Notes: generated by a model from the letters alone, not told the origin. A stretch of DNA of 64,000 nucleotides from Opitutaceae bacterium (GCA_016794785.1 JAEUHC010000006.1:62001-126000), one strand, 5' to 3'; shown: positions 18,746-28,852, counted from the stretch's first letter. Program-made: numbers and translations.

Positions 18746-21700
18746 TCACGGTGTCCGATTGAAATCTTCGAAGGCCCCTGCGAGGTCGGGCAGCTTCTCG
18801 GCGTCGAACAGCAGCAGGCCGTAGCGCAGTGTGAGTGCGCCTCCGGCCGACACGGTTAACCTGCCGGCGGTGTTAGCCGGCAACACGCGCGGGCCGAAAG
18901 CATTGGCGACCACGAGACCGTAGTCGCGCGTATGCCACCAGGTGCGCACGGGATTATTCGTCGCGGCCAGGACCGCCGCGCCGCGGACCCGGCCGTCGAG
19001 CGTGTGCGAGGCGACGACCCAATCGGAAACCTGCCCCCATATTTCCTTGGCGTCCGAATGGCCGGCGGAATCGGCGAGGCGGCCGCCGTTTTTCTCGATC
19101 AATGCCGTGGCGAGGCGCAGTCCGAAGCCCATCTCTTCCTGCTCGCCGAACACGAGCTCGCCGGTCTCCGGCTTGAGCGTCGTCGTGCAATCTAACAGGT
19201 AGGCCGTGCCTTGCCGAGAGACGGCCACCGCGAGAGATTGACGGCCGAGTGTGCGACCGTCCCGCGCCACGAGGCGGCTTTCCGTTGCGAAACGCAGCAC
19301 GCCGTCGCGCGCCGTCGGAACCTGCGTGAACTGCACGTGCTCGATGCGGCCCTTGTTGCGCCAGAAATCTTCCCCGTTCACATTGCCGAAGCCAAACCAC
19401 ACTCCGGGATGCATCGCCGGGTGATCGGCCAGATCGTCGGGTCCGGGCGGCTGGGGGCGAGTGAGGCGGTAGCCGCCCGGAGCACGCAGATCCTGGAAGT
19501 GCGGTCGCAGCACATGCGCGTCGCGAAATACGTAGTGCGCCACGGGCTGCCCGCCGTCGGTGATCGCTAATCGGTCGTCGCGCAGCTCGAACGCGAATCC
19601 GGGCCCGCTCGGTGGACTTGCAGCCGACGAGGGCGCCTGAAGCCACGCCACCAAGGCGGCGAGATCGGACGCGTCGAGCACGTTCGCGTAGGCCGGCATC
19701 GCCGAGACGGCGGCCGTCTCGCTGCGCGCAATGTCGGCGCGCGGGACGCGCATCGTCGTGCCGTCGGCCTGCATGAACACGACGGCTGCGCCCGACTCCT
19801 CCACCAGCCGCCCTGCCACGGAGCCGCCGCTGCGACGCTCCACGATGTGCAAGGCAAACCCCTCGACGATTTCCGCGCTCGGTTCGAGAATCGCGCGAAC
19901 CGCGCGCTCGGGCTGGCCGCGTTCGCCGAGTCCGGTGAGATCGGGTCCGAAAGCGCCGCCTTCAGCTCCGACGCGGTGACAGACCACACACCCGGCGGCG
20001 TGAAACACCGCCCGCCCGCGTCCGGCATCGGCCGCAGCGAGCAGCGGCAGGACGTCGGCGGCCACCGTCGGCTGTGCCGGCGGGCGCAGCGTGATCTCCG
20101 CTGGTCGGAGCGGCGCCGGCCGTTTCGAATACGTGGCCGTGGCCGTGTTGCCGACTTTCTTGCCGTCGACAAACAACGCGGCCTTGAGCGTCGTCGTGTC
20201 GGCGAGTTGCACCGCCTCCCGAACGTTGCCTTCGGCATAGGTCGGTTCGGATCCGTCGCGCGTCACCCGCACAATACCCGGCTGGATACCCGCGATCGCC
20301 ACGACGCGGAGCTGGTCGGCAAACTCGCGAGGGGCCGGCTCGAAGATCACGAGCGGGTTGCCGTCCTGCTGCGCGAGCCAGAGGCCGGCGAGGCCCGCGG
20401 TCGCGGGATCGGGATCGGCGATCCGCGCGCGCACCGCGGTCACGTCGAGCGCACCGCGGTCCAACAACGCGAGCAGGGTGGCGCGGCGCACACCTGCCCG
20501 GGGATCATCCGCCAGGGAACGCAACGCCTCCGGCCGGGCCAGCGCAGCGAGCGCTTGCCAACCCGCGTAGTAAACCAAGCGGTCGCTTTCGGTCGCGAGC
20601 GTGTCCGCGATGAGCCGGTCCGACGCCGTGCTGCGGGCCTGCTGCAAGGCTTGGAGCGCAGCGAAACGCACCCGCGCCGAAGGATCCCGCAGTGCGGCCG
20701 TGACGAAGGCCGGCGGCGGCGCGGCCCGGCGCGTCTCCCGCGCGCGGTGCGCGACGATGCGCAGCGCCTGCAGCCGCGCGTTCTCCGAGAGCGCGGCGCC
20801 TATCCGCTCGAACCAGCCGTCGAGCGTCGGATCGGGCAGCGCGATCCGCCCGAGCGTCCACAGCGCCCAGGTCTCGTGCGCGACGGCGAGATCGCGGGCG
20901 ACAAGCCGCGCCTGCAATGCCGCGACCGTGGCGGCACCGCGGCGCACGAGTTCGTCGGCGGCATCGGTGCGCCAAGCGGGAATCGGCGCGGCGAGATCGG
21001 CGAACAGTTCGGCGAACTTGCGGACCGCGGCAGGTTGCAGGCTGCGCCCGCGCAAGCGCGCCGGGTTGTCCGCCGCCGTCAGGCGAAAAATCCTTCCCTC
21101 GTTGGTCTGATGCCCGTCGCGAAACACGGCGCCGAGATGCGCGCCCCAGCCGCTGATGTAGAGTGAGCCGTCCGGCCCCGGCTCGATATCGACGGGATTG
21201 AAAAGGGCGTCGCCACCGCGGATGAGCGGCTCCCACGCGCCGCCGGACGGCTGCACCAGCGCGCCATCCCAGACCGGCCGATACACGAAGGTTGTGCGCC
21301 GAAGGAAATCGTTGATCAACCATACGCCGCGCAACTTCGCAGGCAGCGACGCATGGTCGAGATACGCCACGCCCGTGCCGGAACCCGGGAACACCGGCCC
21401 GCTCACGGGGACCGTGGGCAGATGGTTTTCGCCGGTCCAATGCGAACCCCAGGCATGCGCCCAGCCGAAGTGCGCGCCGAAAAAAGGCATGACGATGCGG
21501 TCGCCCTCGCTCTGATCGTTGTCGGTGCCGAGCCAGTTGAACCCGCTGTCGTAACCGATATCCCACGGGTTGCGCAGGCCGCGGGATACGATTTCAAGGT
21601 TGGCGCCGAGGTCGTCGCAGCGGAGCACGCCGCCCATGCGGCCCCAGTCGTCGGCGGGGTCGTGGTAGGATTTCCGATACGTTGCCTCGGTAAACGTGCG

Positions 21701-22324
21701 CGACGCAGGCAGGTCGGCGGCGCCGGCCGGCGAGGGCAGATCCCAGAGTTCGCGAAAGGCGCGCGGGGCGTAACGGCCGGGGCGGTTGAGGCCCTTGGAG
21801 TTGCCCTTACTCATGTAGAGTTTGCCGTCGGGTGCCCAGTTGAGGCCGTGCAACCCGTGCTCGAGATTGCCGAGATCGGTATAGATGAGAACGTATTCGT
21901 CGGCCACGTCGTCGCCGTCGACGTCGCGGCAGACCGTGAGGTCGGGAGCGTTGGCGATCCAGAGATCGCGCCCGCGCCAGGCGAGGCCCTGGATGCAGTT
22001 GAGTCCGCGTGCGAAGGTTTTGGCCGTATCGGCGGTGCCGTCGCCGTCGGTGTCGAGCAGCAGCTCGACCGTGTCGCCGGGGGTATCCGGTTTCGGGTTA
22101 CGGTATTGCGGCCCCTGGCCGACGAAGAGCCGGCCGCGGGCGTCGAAGGCGAGCGCGCAGGGGTTGCGCACGAGCGGCTCGCGCGCGAAAAGCGAGACCG
22201 AGAAGTTGTCGGGGACTTGCGGTAGCAGGGCCATGCCGGCGCCGGTCGATTTGCCGGCGGGCGCGGCGCAGACGATCAGCGGGAGAAGTAGCGAGCAAAA
22301 CGGAAGAAGGCGGCAGCGCGGCAT
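18746..22324 (-). CDS. PVC-type heme-binding dehydrogenase with HEAT repeats, cytochrome c and PmoA-like domain
   Basis: The 1192-residue protein has a signal peptide. Residues ~30-430 form the PVC-type membrane-bound dehydrogenase beta-propeller domain (VPDNFSVSLFAREPLVRNP, FDARGRLFVGQGPQYRNP). Then come HEAT-like alpha repeats to ~640, a c-type cytochrome with CVVCH at ~779-783, and a C-terminal PmoA-like (DUF6807) region from ~915 (HPGVWFGFGNVNGEDFW, LDCTTTLKP). It probably oxidises sugars or alditols in the periplasm and passes electrons to heme. It is 12 bases downstream of the sulfatase gene and probably cotranscribed. I usually know the PmoA-like part as a separate gene or paired with GFO/IDH or ThuA proteins, so the fusion is notable. 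Confidence 0.85.
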   Translation of the reverse strand: MPRCRLLPFCSLLLPLIVCAAPAGKSTGAGMALLPQVPDNFSVSLFAREPLVRNPCALAFDARGRLFVGQGPQYRNPKPDTPGDTVELLLDTDGDGTADTAKTFARGLNCIQGLAWRGRDLWIANAPDLTVCRDVDGDDVADEYVLIYTDLGNLEHGLHGLNWAPDGKLYMSKGNSKGLNRPGRYAPRAFRELWDLPSPAGAADLPASRTFTEATYRKSYHDPADDWGRMGGVLRCDDLGANLEIVSRGLRNPWDIGYDSGFNWLGTDNDQSEGDRIVMPFFGAHFGWAHAWGSHWTGENHLPTVPVSGPVFPGSGTGVAYLDHASLPAKLRGVWLINDFLRRTTFVYRPVWDGALVQPSGGAWEPLIRGGDALFNPVDIEPGPDGSLYISGWGAHLGAVFRDGHQTNEGRIFRLTAADNPARLRGRSLQPAAVRKFAELFADLAAPIPAWRTDAADELVRRGAATVAALQARLVARDLAVAHETWALWTLGRIALPDPTLDGWFERIGAALSENARLQALRIVAHRARETRRAAPPPAFVTAALRDPSARVRFAALQALQQARSTASDRLIADTLATESDRLVYYAGWQALAALARPEALRSLADDPRAGVRRATLLALLDRGALDVTAVRARIADPDPATAGLAGLWLAQQDGNPLVIFEPAPREFADQLRVVAIAGIQPGIVRVTRDGSEPTYAEGNVREAVQLADTTTLKAALFVDGKKVGNTATATYSKRPAPLRPAEITLRPPAQPTVAADVLPLLAAADAGRGRAVFHAAGCVVCHRVGAEGGAFGPDLTGLGERGQPERAVRAILEPSAEIVEGFALHIVERRSGGSVAGRLVEESGAAVVFMQADGTTMRVPRADIARSETAAVSAMPAYANVLDASDLAALVAWLQAPSSAASPPSGPGFAFELRDDRLAITDGGQPVAHYVFRDAHVLRPHFQDLRAPGGYRLTRPQPPGPDDLADHPAMHPGVWFGFGNVNGEDFWRNKGRIEHVQFTQVPTARDGVLRFATESRLVARDGRTLGRQSLAVAVSRQGTAYLLDCTTTLKPETGELVFGEQEEMGFGLRLATALIEKNGGRLADSAGHSDAKEIWGQVSDWVVASHTLDGRVRGAAVLAATNNPVRTWWHTRDYGLVVANAFGPRVLPANTAGRLTVSAGGALTLRYGLLLFDAEKLPDLAGAFEDFNRTP

Positions 22325-22336
22325 GACGGGAAAGTT

Positions 22337-23695
22337 TCAGGGAGAGCTCGGCCAGTGCGGCGACGGAGTGTGGGCGGCGGTGAAGTGCGCGCGGAACTCG
22401 TTGACCAAATCCGGATGGGCCGCGGCGAGATCGCGCGTCTCGCCGGGGTCAGTGTCGAGACGGTAGAGTTCGAGCGGCGCCTGCGGGTGGGCGCGCACGG
22501 CTTTCCACGGGCCGCGGCGAGCGGCCTGCGCGAGTTCGCGGGCCGGATTCTCCCAATACAGAGTGCGCGCCCGGAGCGCAGGCTGATCGCCGCCGATCAG
22601 AGTCGGGAGCAGGTTAAAGCCGTCGAGGGCAGCGTCCGGCGCGGTGTCGCCTGCGACCGCCAGCATGGTGGGGAACATATCTGCAAACCAGCCAACCGCG
22701 TCGCTGATGCGGCCGGCGGGGACAGTGCCGGGCCAACGCACGAGCATCGGCACTCGCAAGCCGCCTTCGTAGTGCGAGCCCTTGGTGCCGCGCCACGGGC
22801 CGTGGGAGCGGAACACAGGGTCGAAAGCTTTCCGTTCACCGCCGTTATCCGAGGTAAAAAACAACGCCGTGTTCGCGGCGAGTCCGCGCTCGCCAAGTGT
22901 ATCGAGCACGCGGCCGACATCGCGATCGAGCCGCGTGACCATCGCCGCATAGATTTTTGCCTCGTCGGGCCAGGATTCGCCGGAGTAGGCGCCGAGCGCC
23001 GGCACTTCGAACCGGCGGTGCGGGATCGTGAAGGCCAGATAGAGGAAAAACGGCTTCTCGTGTTTCCGACGTAGAAAGGCCACTGCTTCGTCGGCGAACA
23101 GGTCGTGAGTATAGCGACTGCGTCGGCCGCCGGCATTTTCAGGGATCGGTTCTTTCCGGTCGTCGCGCCAGAGATAGTCGGTATAGTAATAGGCGGCGTG
23201 GTTCTGGTTGAGATAGCCGAACCACAAGTCAAAGCCCCGGCGGTTGGGCGTGCCGGGAGTGCTGGGCTCGCCGAGACCCCATTTGCCGATCGCGGCGGTG
23301 GCGTAGCCGCTGGCGCGCAAAGCTTCGGCGACCGTGCGGTCTTCATCTGTGAGGGAAAGGCGCATCGCGCCTTCCCCGAAGTATTCCGTCTGCCCGCCGA
23401 CGCGAGGGCCGTTGGCGCGGATGCGCGCGTGTCCGGTGTGCTTGCCGGTGAGCAGCACGCAGCGCGACGGGGCGCACACGCTCGCCCCCGCGTAGAACTG
23501 GGTGAAGCGCGTGCCTTCCGAGGCGAGACGGTCGAGATTCGGCGTGCGAATTTTCGTCTGCCCGTAGCAGCCGAGGTCGGCATATCCAAGATCGTCAGCC
23601 AGAATAAAAACGATGTTGGGCCTCGTTGGCACGGTCGCCACAGCGGCGGTGGCAAGGGCGAAGACGAACAGAAGACTCAAGCGGACGTGCATCAT
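22337..23695 (-). CDS. Arylsulfatase (S1 family), left operon
   Basis: The 452-residue protein starts MMHVRLSLLF with a secretion signal cut near residue 20. NIVFILADDLGYADLGCYG gives the metal-binding Asp pair. Cys74 in CAPSR is the formylglycine precursor, followed by LLTGKH. KWGLGE and DNGGERKAF are further family motifs. It should hydrolyse sulfate esters of a glycan in the periplasm. The frame continues far upstream of 23695, but that part is antisense to the MFS gene and is excluded. No sulfatase-maturing enzyme is in the window. Confidence 0.92.
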   Translation of the reverse strand: MMHVRLSLLFVFALATAAVATVPTRPNIVFILADDLGYADLGCYGQTKIRTPNLDRLASEGTRFTQFYAGASVCAPSRCVLLTGKHTGHARIRANGPRVGGQTEYFGEGAMRLSLTDEDRTVAEALRASGYATAAIGKWGLGEPSTPGTPNRRGFDLWFGYLNQNHAAYYYTDYLWRDDRKEPIPENAGGRRSRYTHDLFADEAVAFLRRKHEKPFFLYLAFTIPHRRFEVPALGAYSGESWPDEAKIYAAMVTRLDRDVGRVLDTLGERGLAANTALFFTSDNGGERKAFDPVFRSHGPWRGTKGSHYEGGLRVPMLVRWPGTVPAGRISDAVGWFADMFPTMLAVAGDTAPDAALDGFNLLPTLIGGDQPALRARTLYWENPARELAQAARRGPWKAVRAHPQAPLELYRLDTDPGETRDLAAAHPDLVNEFRAHFTAAHTPSPHWPSSP

Positions 23696-23721
23696 GAAAA
23701 GCGGGAAAACACCTGCCGGCC

Positions 23722-24981
23722 TCAGTCGTCGAGCGTGCGCCGGCTCGTGTCGGGCGCCCACCAGATCACCACCATGCCGAGCGCGTAGACGAGGCCGCTG
23801 ATCACGCCGACGCGGGCGTAGTCGCCGCCCGACCACGCCATGAGTGCACCGGCACCGAGCACACCCGCGGCTGACGCGAACCGGCCGGTGTTGTAGGCGA
23901 TGCCGGTGCCGGTCGCGCGCACCGCCGTTGGAAAGAGTTCGGGCAGGCAAAGCGGTAGCCAGCCGAAGAAAAGCGTTGTCACGAGCCCTTGCACGAAGAC
24001 CAGAGGCAGAAACGACGTTGCGAGCGGCCGCGACCAGAGAAATATCCCGCAGGTCAGCACGACCGAACCGAGGCTGATGCAGAAATAAGCCGTGCGTCGC
24101 CCGAGCAAGTGCGCGAGGTGGCTGCCAAAGAAACTGCCGAGGATCGCGCCGACGGCCCACCAGCCTTGGGTCGAGGCCTTGTATCCCGCTTGGCTCGCGC
24201 CGCCGACCGCATCGGCCCATGGAATCATCCATTTGCTTGCGCCCCACGCTCCGATGAGCGGGATAGCCCCGAGGCAAATGCCGACCACGGTAATGCGCAG
24301 CAGCGGTGGCCGGAACAGTTCCCGCAACGGCGCGTTGGTTTTCGCGGTTTGCTTTCCGCGGCTCGCCAACCAGCGGGGCGACTCCGGCAACACCGCGAGC
24401 GCCGCCAGCCCCACGACCGCAGCGACCGCGCCCAACTCGACCAGCCAGCGCCACGAGTCGGCGGTGACGGCCTGCATCCGGCCGAGTTGAGAAACGCAGA
24501 GGATGCCGACGTTGAGGCCGGTGCCGATCACGCCTGCGACCATCGGACGGGTGGCGTTGGTCCAGCATTCGGAGACGAGCGCGACCCCGTTGGGCCACAT
24601 GCCGCCGACGCCAAGGCCGGCGAGAAATCGCAACGCGAGCAACTGTTCCTGCGAGGTAACGAACGCTCCGGCCGCGCCGAACACCGAATAACATAGCACG
24701 CACACGCCGGTGGCGCGGGCGCGTCCGATGCGATCGCCGAGGGATCCGAAAGCAATCCCGCCTACCGCGGCGCCGAGCATGATCGCCGCTGTGTAACGCG
24801 CGAACCAGTCGCCGGCGGAGCCCGGTGAAAATGCGTTACCCATAAGGTCACGCGAGACCGAGAGCGAAGCGAGCGGCATGAGCCCAAGTTGGAAGCCTGC
24901 ACCCACCAGACCGAGAAAGGCCACGAGCAGCACAAGACCGCGCTGCGCTGGCCGAAGAACTCCGGGGGCGGTGCTGCTCAT
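23722..24981 (-). CDS. MFS sugar/sugar-acid transporter, left operon
   Basis: The 419-residue inner-membrane protein has about 12 hydrophobic segments, GDRIGRARA after TM2 and LPESPRWLASRGK at the end of the first half, the sugar-porter signature. ELFPTAVRATGTG matches sugar-porter and sialate/aromatic-acid transporters. Its ATG overlaps the stop of the dehydrogenase gene (ATGA). It probably imports a monosaccharide or sugar acid released by the left-hand sulfatase system. The substrate cannot be named. Confidence 0.88.
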   Translation of the reverse strand: MSSTAPGVLRPAQRGLVLLVAFLGLVGAGFQLGLMPLASLSVSRDLMGNAFSPGSAGDWFARYTAAIMLGAAVGGIAFGSLGDRIGRARATGVCVLCYSVFGAAGAFVTSQEQLLALRFLAGLGVGGMWPNGVALVSECWTNATRPMVAGVIGTGLNVGILCVSQLGRMQAVTADSWRWLVELGAVAAVVGLAALAVLPESPRWLASRGKQTAKTNAPLRELFRPPLLRITVVGICLGAIPLIGAWGASKWMIPWADAVGGASQAGYKASTQGWWAVGAILGSFFGSHLAHLLGRRTAYFCISLGSVVLTCGIFLWSRPLATSFLPLVFVQGLVTTLFFGWLPLCLPELFPTAVRATGTGIAYNTGRFASAAGVLGAGALMAWSGGDYARVGVISGLVYALGMVVIWWAPDTSRRTLDD

Positions 24982-25877
24982 GGACGCTCCGCTTTCGCCG
25001 CCAGGCCGCGCATCACTTGAATAATCGCGCTGTTGTCGAGCGCACCGAGGCCGGCAGCCTCCGCTTGTTCGAGCACGGCGCCGTGCGCTTCGCTCAACGC
25101 CATTGGCAATCCCGCCTGGGTGCCGATCGCGATCATCAGCCGCACGTCCTTGAGATGCTGCGCCAGCCGGGCCTCGGGTGCAAAATCGGAAGCGAGCATT
25201 TTTTCGCCTTTCGCGTCCATCGCACGCGAGTAGGCCGGGCTGCGACGCATGACCGCGAGGGTGAGCGCGGGGTCGAGTCCGATCGCCTCACCGAGGGCGA
25301 GGCCCTCGGCCAAGGCTGCCCGGTTCAGCCCGAGCACCAAGTTGGTGACGAGTTTCATTTTTGCGCCCGAGCCCGAAGTGCCGGTGTGAAACGCCGCGCA
25401 GCCCAGCCGGTCCAGCACATCGCGGCAGGCGGCGAAAGCGGCGGCGTCGCCGCCGACCATAATCACCGCATCGCCGCTGCGCACCAGCGCGCTGCTGCCG
25501 GAAACAGTGGCATCCAGATAGATGACGCCGCGGGCCGAAAGCTCCGCCGCGCGTGCTTCGCTATGCTCGGGATCGCCGGTCGTCGTATCGATGACGACTT
25601 GGCCGGGCCGCAGAAACTGGGCACCCGCGGCCAGCACGTGGCCGACTTCGCGGTGCGAGGGCAGGCTCAGCACGATGCGTTCGCAGCGGCGCCACACGTC
25701 GGCAATGGTCGGCGCCGCCTCGCCGCCCTCGGCGACGAGGTCGGCAAGCCGGGCGGATTCGAGATCGGAGCCCAGCACCGCAAAGCCACCGCGCAAAAGC
25801 CGCGCAGCGAACGCGCTGCCCATTAGACCAATGCCGACGAGACCGATCGGCGAAACCAGCGGGACAGAGTTAGACAT
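24978..25877 (-). CDS. NAD(P)-dependent 3-hydroxyisobutyrate-dehydrogenase-family enzyme
   Basis: The 299-residue protein has the Rossmann motif GLVGIGLMGSAFA (12-24), the substrate loop DATVSGS (122-128), and the catalytic GTSGSGAKMKLVTN with Lys175 and Asn179. Length and motifs match beta-hydroxyacid dehydrogenases such as tartronate-semialdehyde or 2-hydroxy-3-oxopropionate reductases. It would oxidise or reduce a short hydroxy acid from sugar or sugar-acid breakdown. It starts 12 bases after the receptor stop and is coupled to the MFS gene. Confidence 0.9.
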   Translation of the reverse strand: MSNSVPLVSPIGLVGIGLMGSAFAARLLRGGFAVLGSDLESARLADLVAEGGEAAPTIADVWRRCERIVLSLPSHREVGHVLAAGAQFLRPGQVVIDTTTGDPEHSEARAAELSARGVIYLDATVSGSSALVRSGDAVIMVGGDAAAFAACRDVLDRLGCAAFHTGTSGSGAKMKLVTNLVLGLNRAALAEGLALGEAIGLDPALTLAVMRRSPAYSRAMDAKGEKMLASDFAPEARLAQHLKDVRLMIAIGTQAGLPMALSEAHGAVLEQAEAAGLGALDNSAIIQVMRGLAAKAERP

Positions 25878-25889
25878 GGAAAAGGCGGT

Positions 25890-28769
25890 TCAGAAGCGGC
25901 CGGACAGACCTGCGCTCAGGCGGGTGCCATAATACTGCGAGTTCACCGGGCGGGTGCCGAGCCCTTGGTAGCGGAAATTCTTTTCGTTAAAGACATTGAA
26001 CGCATCGAGGTATACTCCGAGCCGCGGGCCGAACGCGAACTTCATGCTCATATCCACCGTGGAACGCGCCTCTTCGAACACCCACTGCCCGGGGTTGGCG
26101 TTGTAGGAAGTAAGCCGCTCGGCAACGTGGTTGAGTTGCGCCCGCAGGGTGATCCGACCGCGGATATAGGAGAACCCGCCGTTCGCGGTGAGGGGCGTCA
26201 AGTTGGCGAGCTTGTCCACGACCGTTGTGCCGGCAAACGTGCCGCGGGTGAGCAGGCGCGTATAGTTCGCGAAGACCCCGAAACCACCCAGCCAACCCGG
26301 CAGAAAAGTGAGTTGCTGCTGATATCCGACTTCGAGCCCGCGCACTCGCGCCCAACCGCCGTTGGTCTTGGTGTTGTAGTCGTAGCCCTCATACAGACCG
26401 CCGAAGCCGTTGTCGGCCCCGCCGGGCACGGTCGTGCGAAGGTTGAAGATGTAGTCCTCGATCTCCTTCTGGAAAAGACCGATGGAGAGCAGGCCGACCG
26501 GTTTCAGATAGCGCTCGATGCTGAGGTCGTAGCCGATGGAGCGCTGAGGTTTCAGCCCGGTATTGTTCTGGGTGATACTTCCGGCCGCCGTGTCGATCGT
26601 CGTGATGGGCATGAGGTCGGTGAACGAAGGACGGCCAATACCCGTGGATACGCTCGCCCGCACGAGTGTATCGCGCCATGGCTCGTAGCGCAGATGCAGG
26701 CTTGGAAATGTGTCTGTGTAGTTGCCTTGGCGCCTGGTCTTTCCCCCGAATCGCAGTTCCGGCTGGGTGGCGGCGCTGTAGCGCGCATCGGTCACGGGTC
26801 CGGTGCCGGAAACACGGGTGTGCTCCACCCTCGCACCGCCCAAGAGGGAGATTCGCCCGGCTTTGAGTTGGCCTTGGAGGTAACCGGCATAGACGTCTTC
26901 ACGGGCTTTGCCGTCGTTCACCAGCGCATTTTGCACGGATGCGGAGCGGTTGTAGGCAAAAGGGGTGGGGTTGACGGCGAGTTCACGGTGTATGGCGCGC
27001 CAGTCCGGCCAGACAGCAAGTTCGCGGTAAAAGCCGTCGATCGCCCGATGGCGGTGCCCATCATCGCGAAACCGGTTGAGATTGTCGTCGTTCACGCCGG
27101 TAACGGGGTTGGGTCCGGCGACGGCGTCCGGGCCGACGTAGCGCCACACGTCCTGGCTGCGATCCTGACTTTTTTCCTGGCCGCGATAGCGCACGCCGGC
27201 CTTCGCGTAAGAGGGCAGGGCGAACGGCAGCGACCGTCTGAGGTTGAATTGGGCCGACACGATCTCGTCGCTTGCGTGAAAATCCTTCTTGTTGATCGAA
27301 TCGGTGAAACCGTTGTCGTAGTTGGCCGGATCGGCTCCACCGGTGCGCGTGATCGAGGGAAAATGCAGGCGGTTAGTGCGGTCCACGACGTAGTTCACGC
27401 CGTTGATGCGAAAAATGACATCTTGCCGCTGCTCGGAACCGGACGAGGGCGCAACGGAGGCGTCGAAGTCGATCTGGTTTCCGCGCCAGTCGAGTTTTCC
27501 GCCGGCGCGCACCCGGAGCGTTTTCACAGTGCGCACGCGCGATTCCATTTCGTAGGCAAATTGGCCGTTGGTGATCGTAGTGACAACATCGTCCGGAGTG
27601 ACCGCGATGCCGGTCGCGCGAACAACCCTTTGCCGGTGCTGCTCCATGACGTCTCGAAAATTGTTATACATCAGGCTGAGGAACACCGAAGCGCGCTCGT
27701 TCAGTTTATAGTCGGCCTTGAGGCCGACACCTGCCCGATCCAGGCGAATGTCATCCTCGGATATTTGAAAATCCGTCATCGGTGCGGGTGCATCCAAGCG
27801 CGGCGCGGTGTAGCCGGCACGAAAGGCAGACCGCGGCGCGATCGTGCGATTGAAACTGCCCGAGAGCACGATCCCGAGCCGGCGATCCGGACCATATACA
27901 TCGGCGTAGGAAAAACTCGCCGACGGCATCGCCGAGCCGCGCTGCGCGTAGATGTTGGTGCCGACCGTATAGTCGAAACTGCGGCCCGCGCGGTCGAAGG
28001 AACTCTTCGTTTTCAAATTGATGGATCCGCCGATGGAATCTCCGTCCATGTCGGGTGTGGCGGCCTTCACGACTTCAACCGCCTCGATCGAGGCCGTCGA
28101 AACTTTGTCGATTTCGAAGGCCCGGCCCGAACCGCGCGTGGTTGCGCCAGAGAGACGCGTGCCGTCCACAGTGACCGAATTGAGGTCGGCGCCCATGCCG
28201 CGCACCGAGACCTGATAGACGTCGCCCTCGTCGCGCTCCCCGCCGATGCCGGCGAGTTTGACGAGCAAGTTGCCGAGGTTGCCGTCGGCGACATTGCCAA
28301 AGGCATCGGTGGCGACACTCGTTTTGATGTTGTCCGCCGCGCGCTGGCTGCTGATCGCGGCAGCTTGGCCTTCGCGCACTGAGGAGACCTCGAATGCGGC
28401 GAGTTGGTAAATCCCCGAACTCAACCGTGCTTCGGTGGCGATAACCGCGCCCGGCTGCACCATCACCGGCACGCGGGCGCGGTCGAGGCCCGTGTAGTCG
28501 ACCAATAGGGTTTGCGGCCCGGGCGGAACACGCTCGAGGCGGAACGAGCCATCGGTGTCGGAAAATGTCGCGACGCGCGCATCGGCTTCGAGCGCCACGG
28601 TCGCGCCGCCAAGCGCCGTGCGTGTCGTGGCATGAATGACGCGGCCGGCGATGGAACCGGAACTGGCCGCCGGAGCTTGAGCGTGGATCTGCGAGTCTGC
28701 GAGCAGCAGCCCGGCCACCGCAGTCAGCGAGTGCCAAGTCCGGCAACGGAGGAACAGGTGGGGAATCAT
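25890..28769 (-). CDS. TonB-dependent receptor with carboxypeptidase-regulatory-like domain, left operon
   Basis: The ~959-residue outer-membrane receptor has a signal peptide (LLLADSQIHA), a CarboxypepD_reg-like Ig domain (~35-115: GSIAGRVIHATTRTALGG), a plug (~130-270, GNVADGNLGNLLVKLAGIG, VSVRGMGADLNSVTVDG) and a 22-strand barrel ending YGTRLSAGLSGRF. It would bind and import glycan fragments. I chose ATG 28769 because the signal peptide begins there. The promoter 56-83 bases upstream has a consensus TTGACA and a LacI-type dyad between -35 and -10. It heads the leftward cargo operon. Confidence 0.93.
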   Translation of the reverse strand: MIPHLFLRCRTWHSLTAVAGLLLADSQIHAQAPAASSGSIAGRVIHATTRTALGGATVALEADARVATFSDTDGSFRLERVPPGPQTLLVDYTGLDRARVPVMVQPGAVIATEARLSSGIYQLAAFEVSSVREGQAAAISSQRAADNIKTSVATDAFGNVADGNLGNLLVKLAGIGGERDEGDVYQVSVRGMGADLNSVTVDGTRLSGATTRGSGRAFEIDKVSTASIEAVEVVKAATPDMDGDSIGGSINLKTKSSFDRAGRSFDYTVGTNIYAQRGSAMPSASFSYADVYGPDRRLGIVLSGSFNRTIAPRSAFRAGYTAPRLDAPAPMTDFQISEDDIRLDRAGVGLKADYKLNERASVFLSLMYNNFRDVMEQHRQRVVRATGIAVTPDDVVTTITNGQFAYEMESRVRTVKTLRVRAGGKLDWRGNQIDFDASVAPSSGSEQRQDVIFRINGVNYVVDRTNRLHFPSITRTGGADPANYDNGFTDSINKKDFHASDEIVSAQFNLRRSLPFALPSYAKAGVRYRGQEKSQDRSQDVWRYVGPDAVAGPNPVTGVNDDNLNRFRDDGHRHRAIDGFYRELAVWPDWRAIHRELAVNPTPFAYNRSASVQNALVNDGKAREDVYAGYLQGQLKAGRISLLGGARVEHTRVSGTGPVTDARYSAATQPELRFGGKTRRQGNYTDTFPSLHLRYEPWRDTLVRASVSTGIGRPSFTDLMPITTIDTAAGSITQNNTGLKPQRSIGYDLSIERYLKPVGLLSIGLFQKEIEDYIFNLRTTVPGGADNGFGGLYEGYDYNTKTNGGWARVRGLEVGYQQQLTFLPGWLGGFGVFANYTRLLTRGTFAGTTVVDKLANLTPLTANGGFSYIRGRITLRAQLNHVAERLTSYNANPGQWVFEEARSTVDMSMKFAFGPRLGVYLDAFNVFNEKNFRYQGLGTRPVNSQYYGTRLSAGLSGRF

Positions 28770-28822
28770 GGGGTTTTGAACAAATGCTGCCATGAACAGG
28801 CAGTCGATTGTCGATGAATGAA

Positions 28823-28852
28823 AGTAAGTTCAAATGAACTTATGACTGTCAA
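28823..28852 (-). promoter_or_regulatory. Promoter with LacI-type operator before the left receptor operon
   Basis: On the minus strand a perfect -35 TTGACA (28847-28852) is followed after 18 bases by CTTACT (28823-28828). Between and over them lies TAAGTTCAAATGAACTTA (28825-28842), an 18-bp dyad around two central bases. Bound repressor would exclude polymerase. It shares GTTCA-NN-TGAAC with the site near the lacI-type gene. Confidence 0.65.

Noticed and set aside
23696-24703. N-terminal extension of the left sulfatase frame
   Set aside because: It is antisense-frame sequence over the MFS gene; a signal peptide begins at 23695.
25965-28382. 805-codon open frame on the plus strand
   Set aside because: It is antisense to the TonB receptor; composition (Gly/Arg/Val-rich, no motifs) is that of a high-GC shadow.
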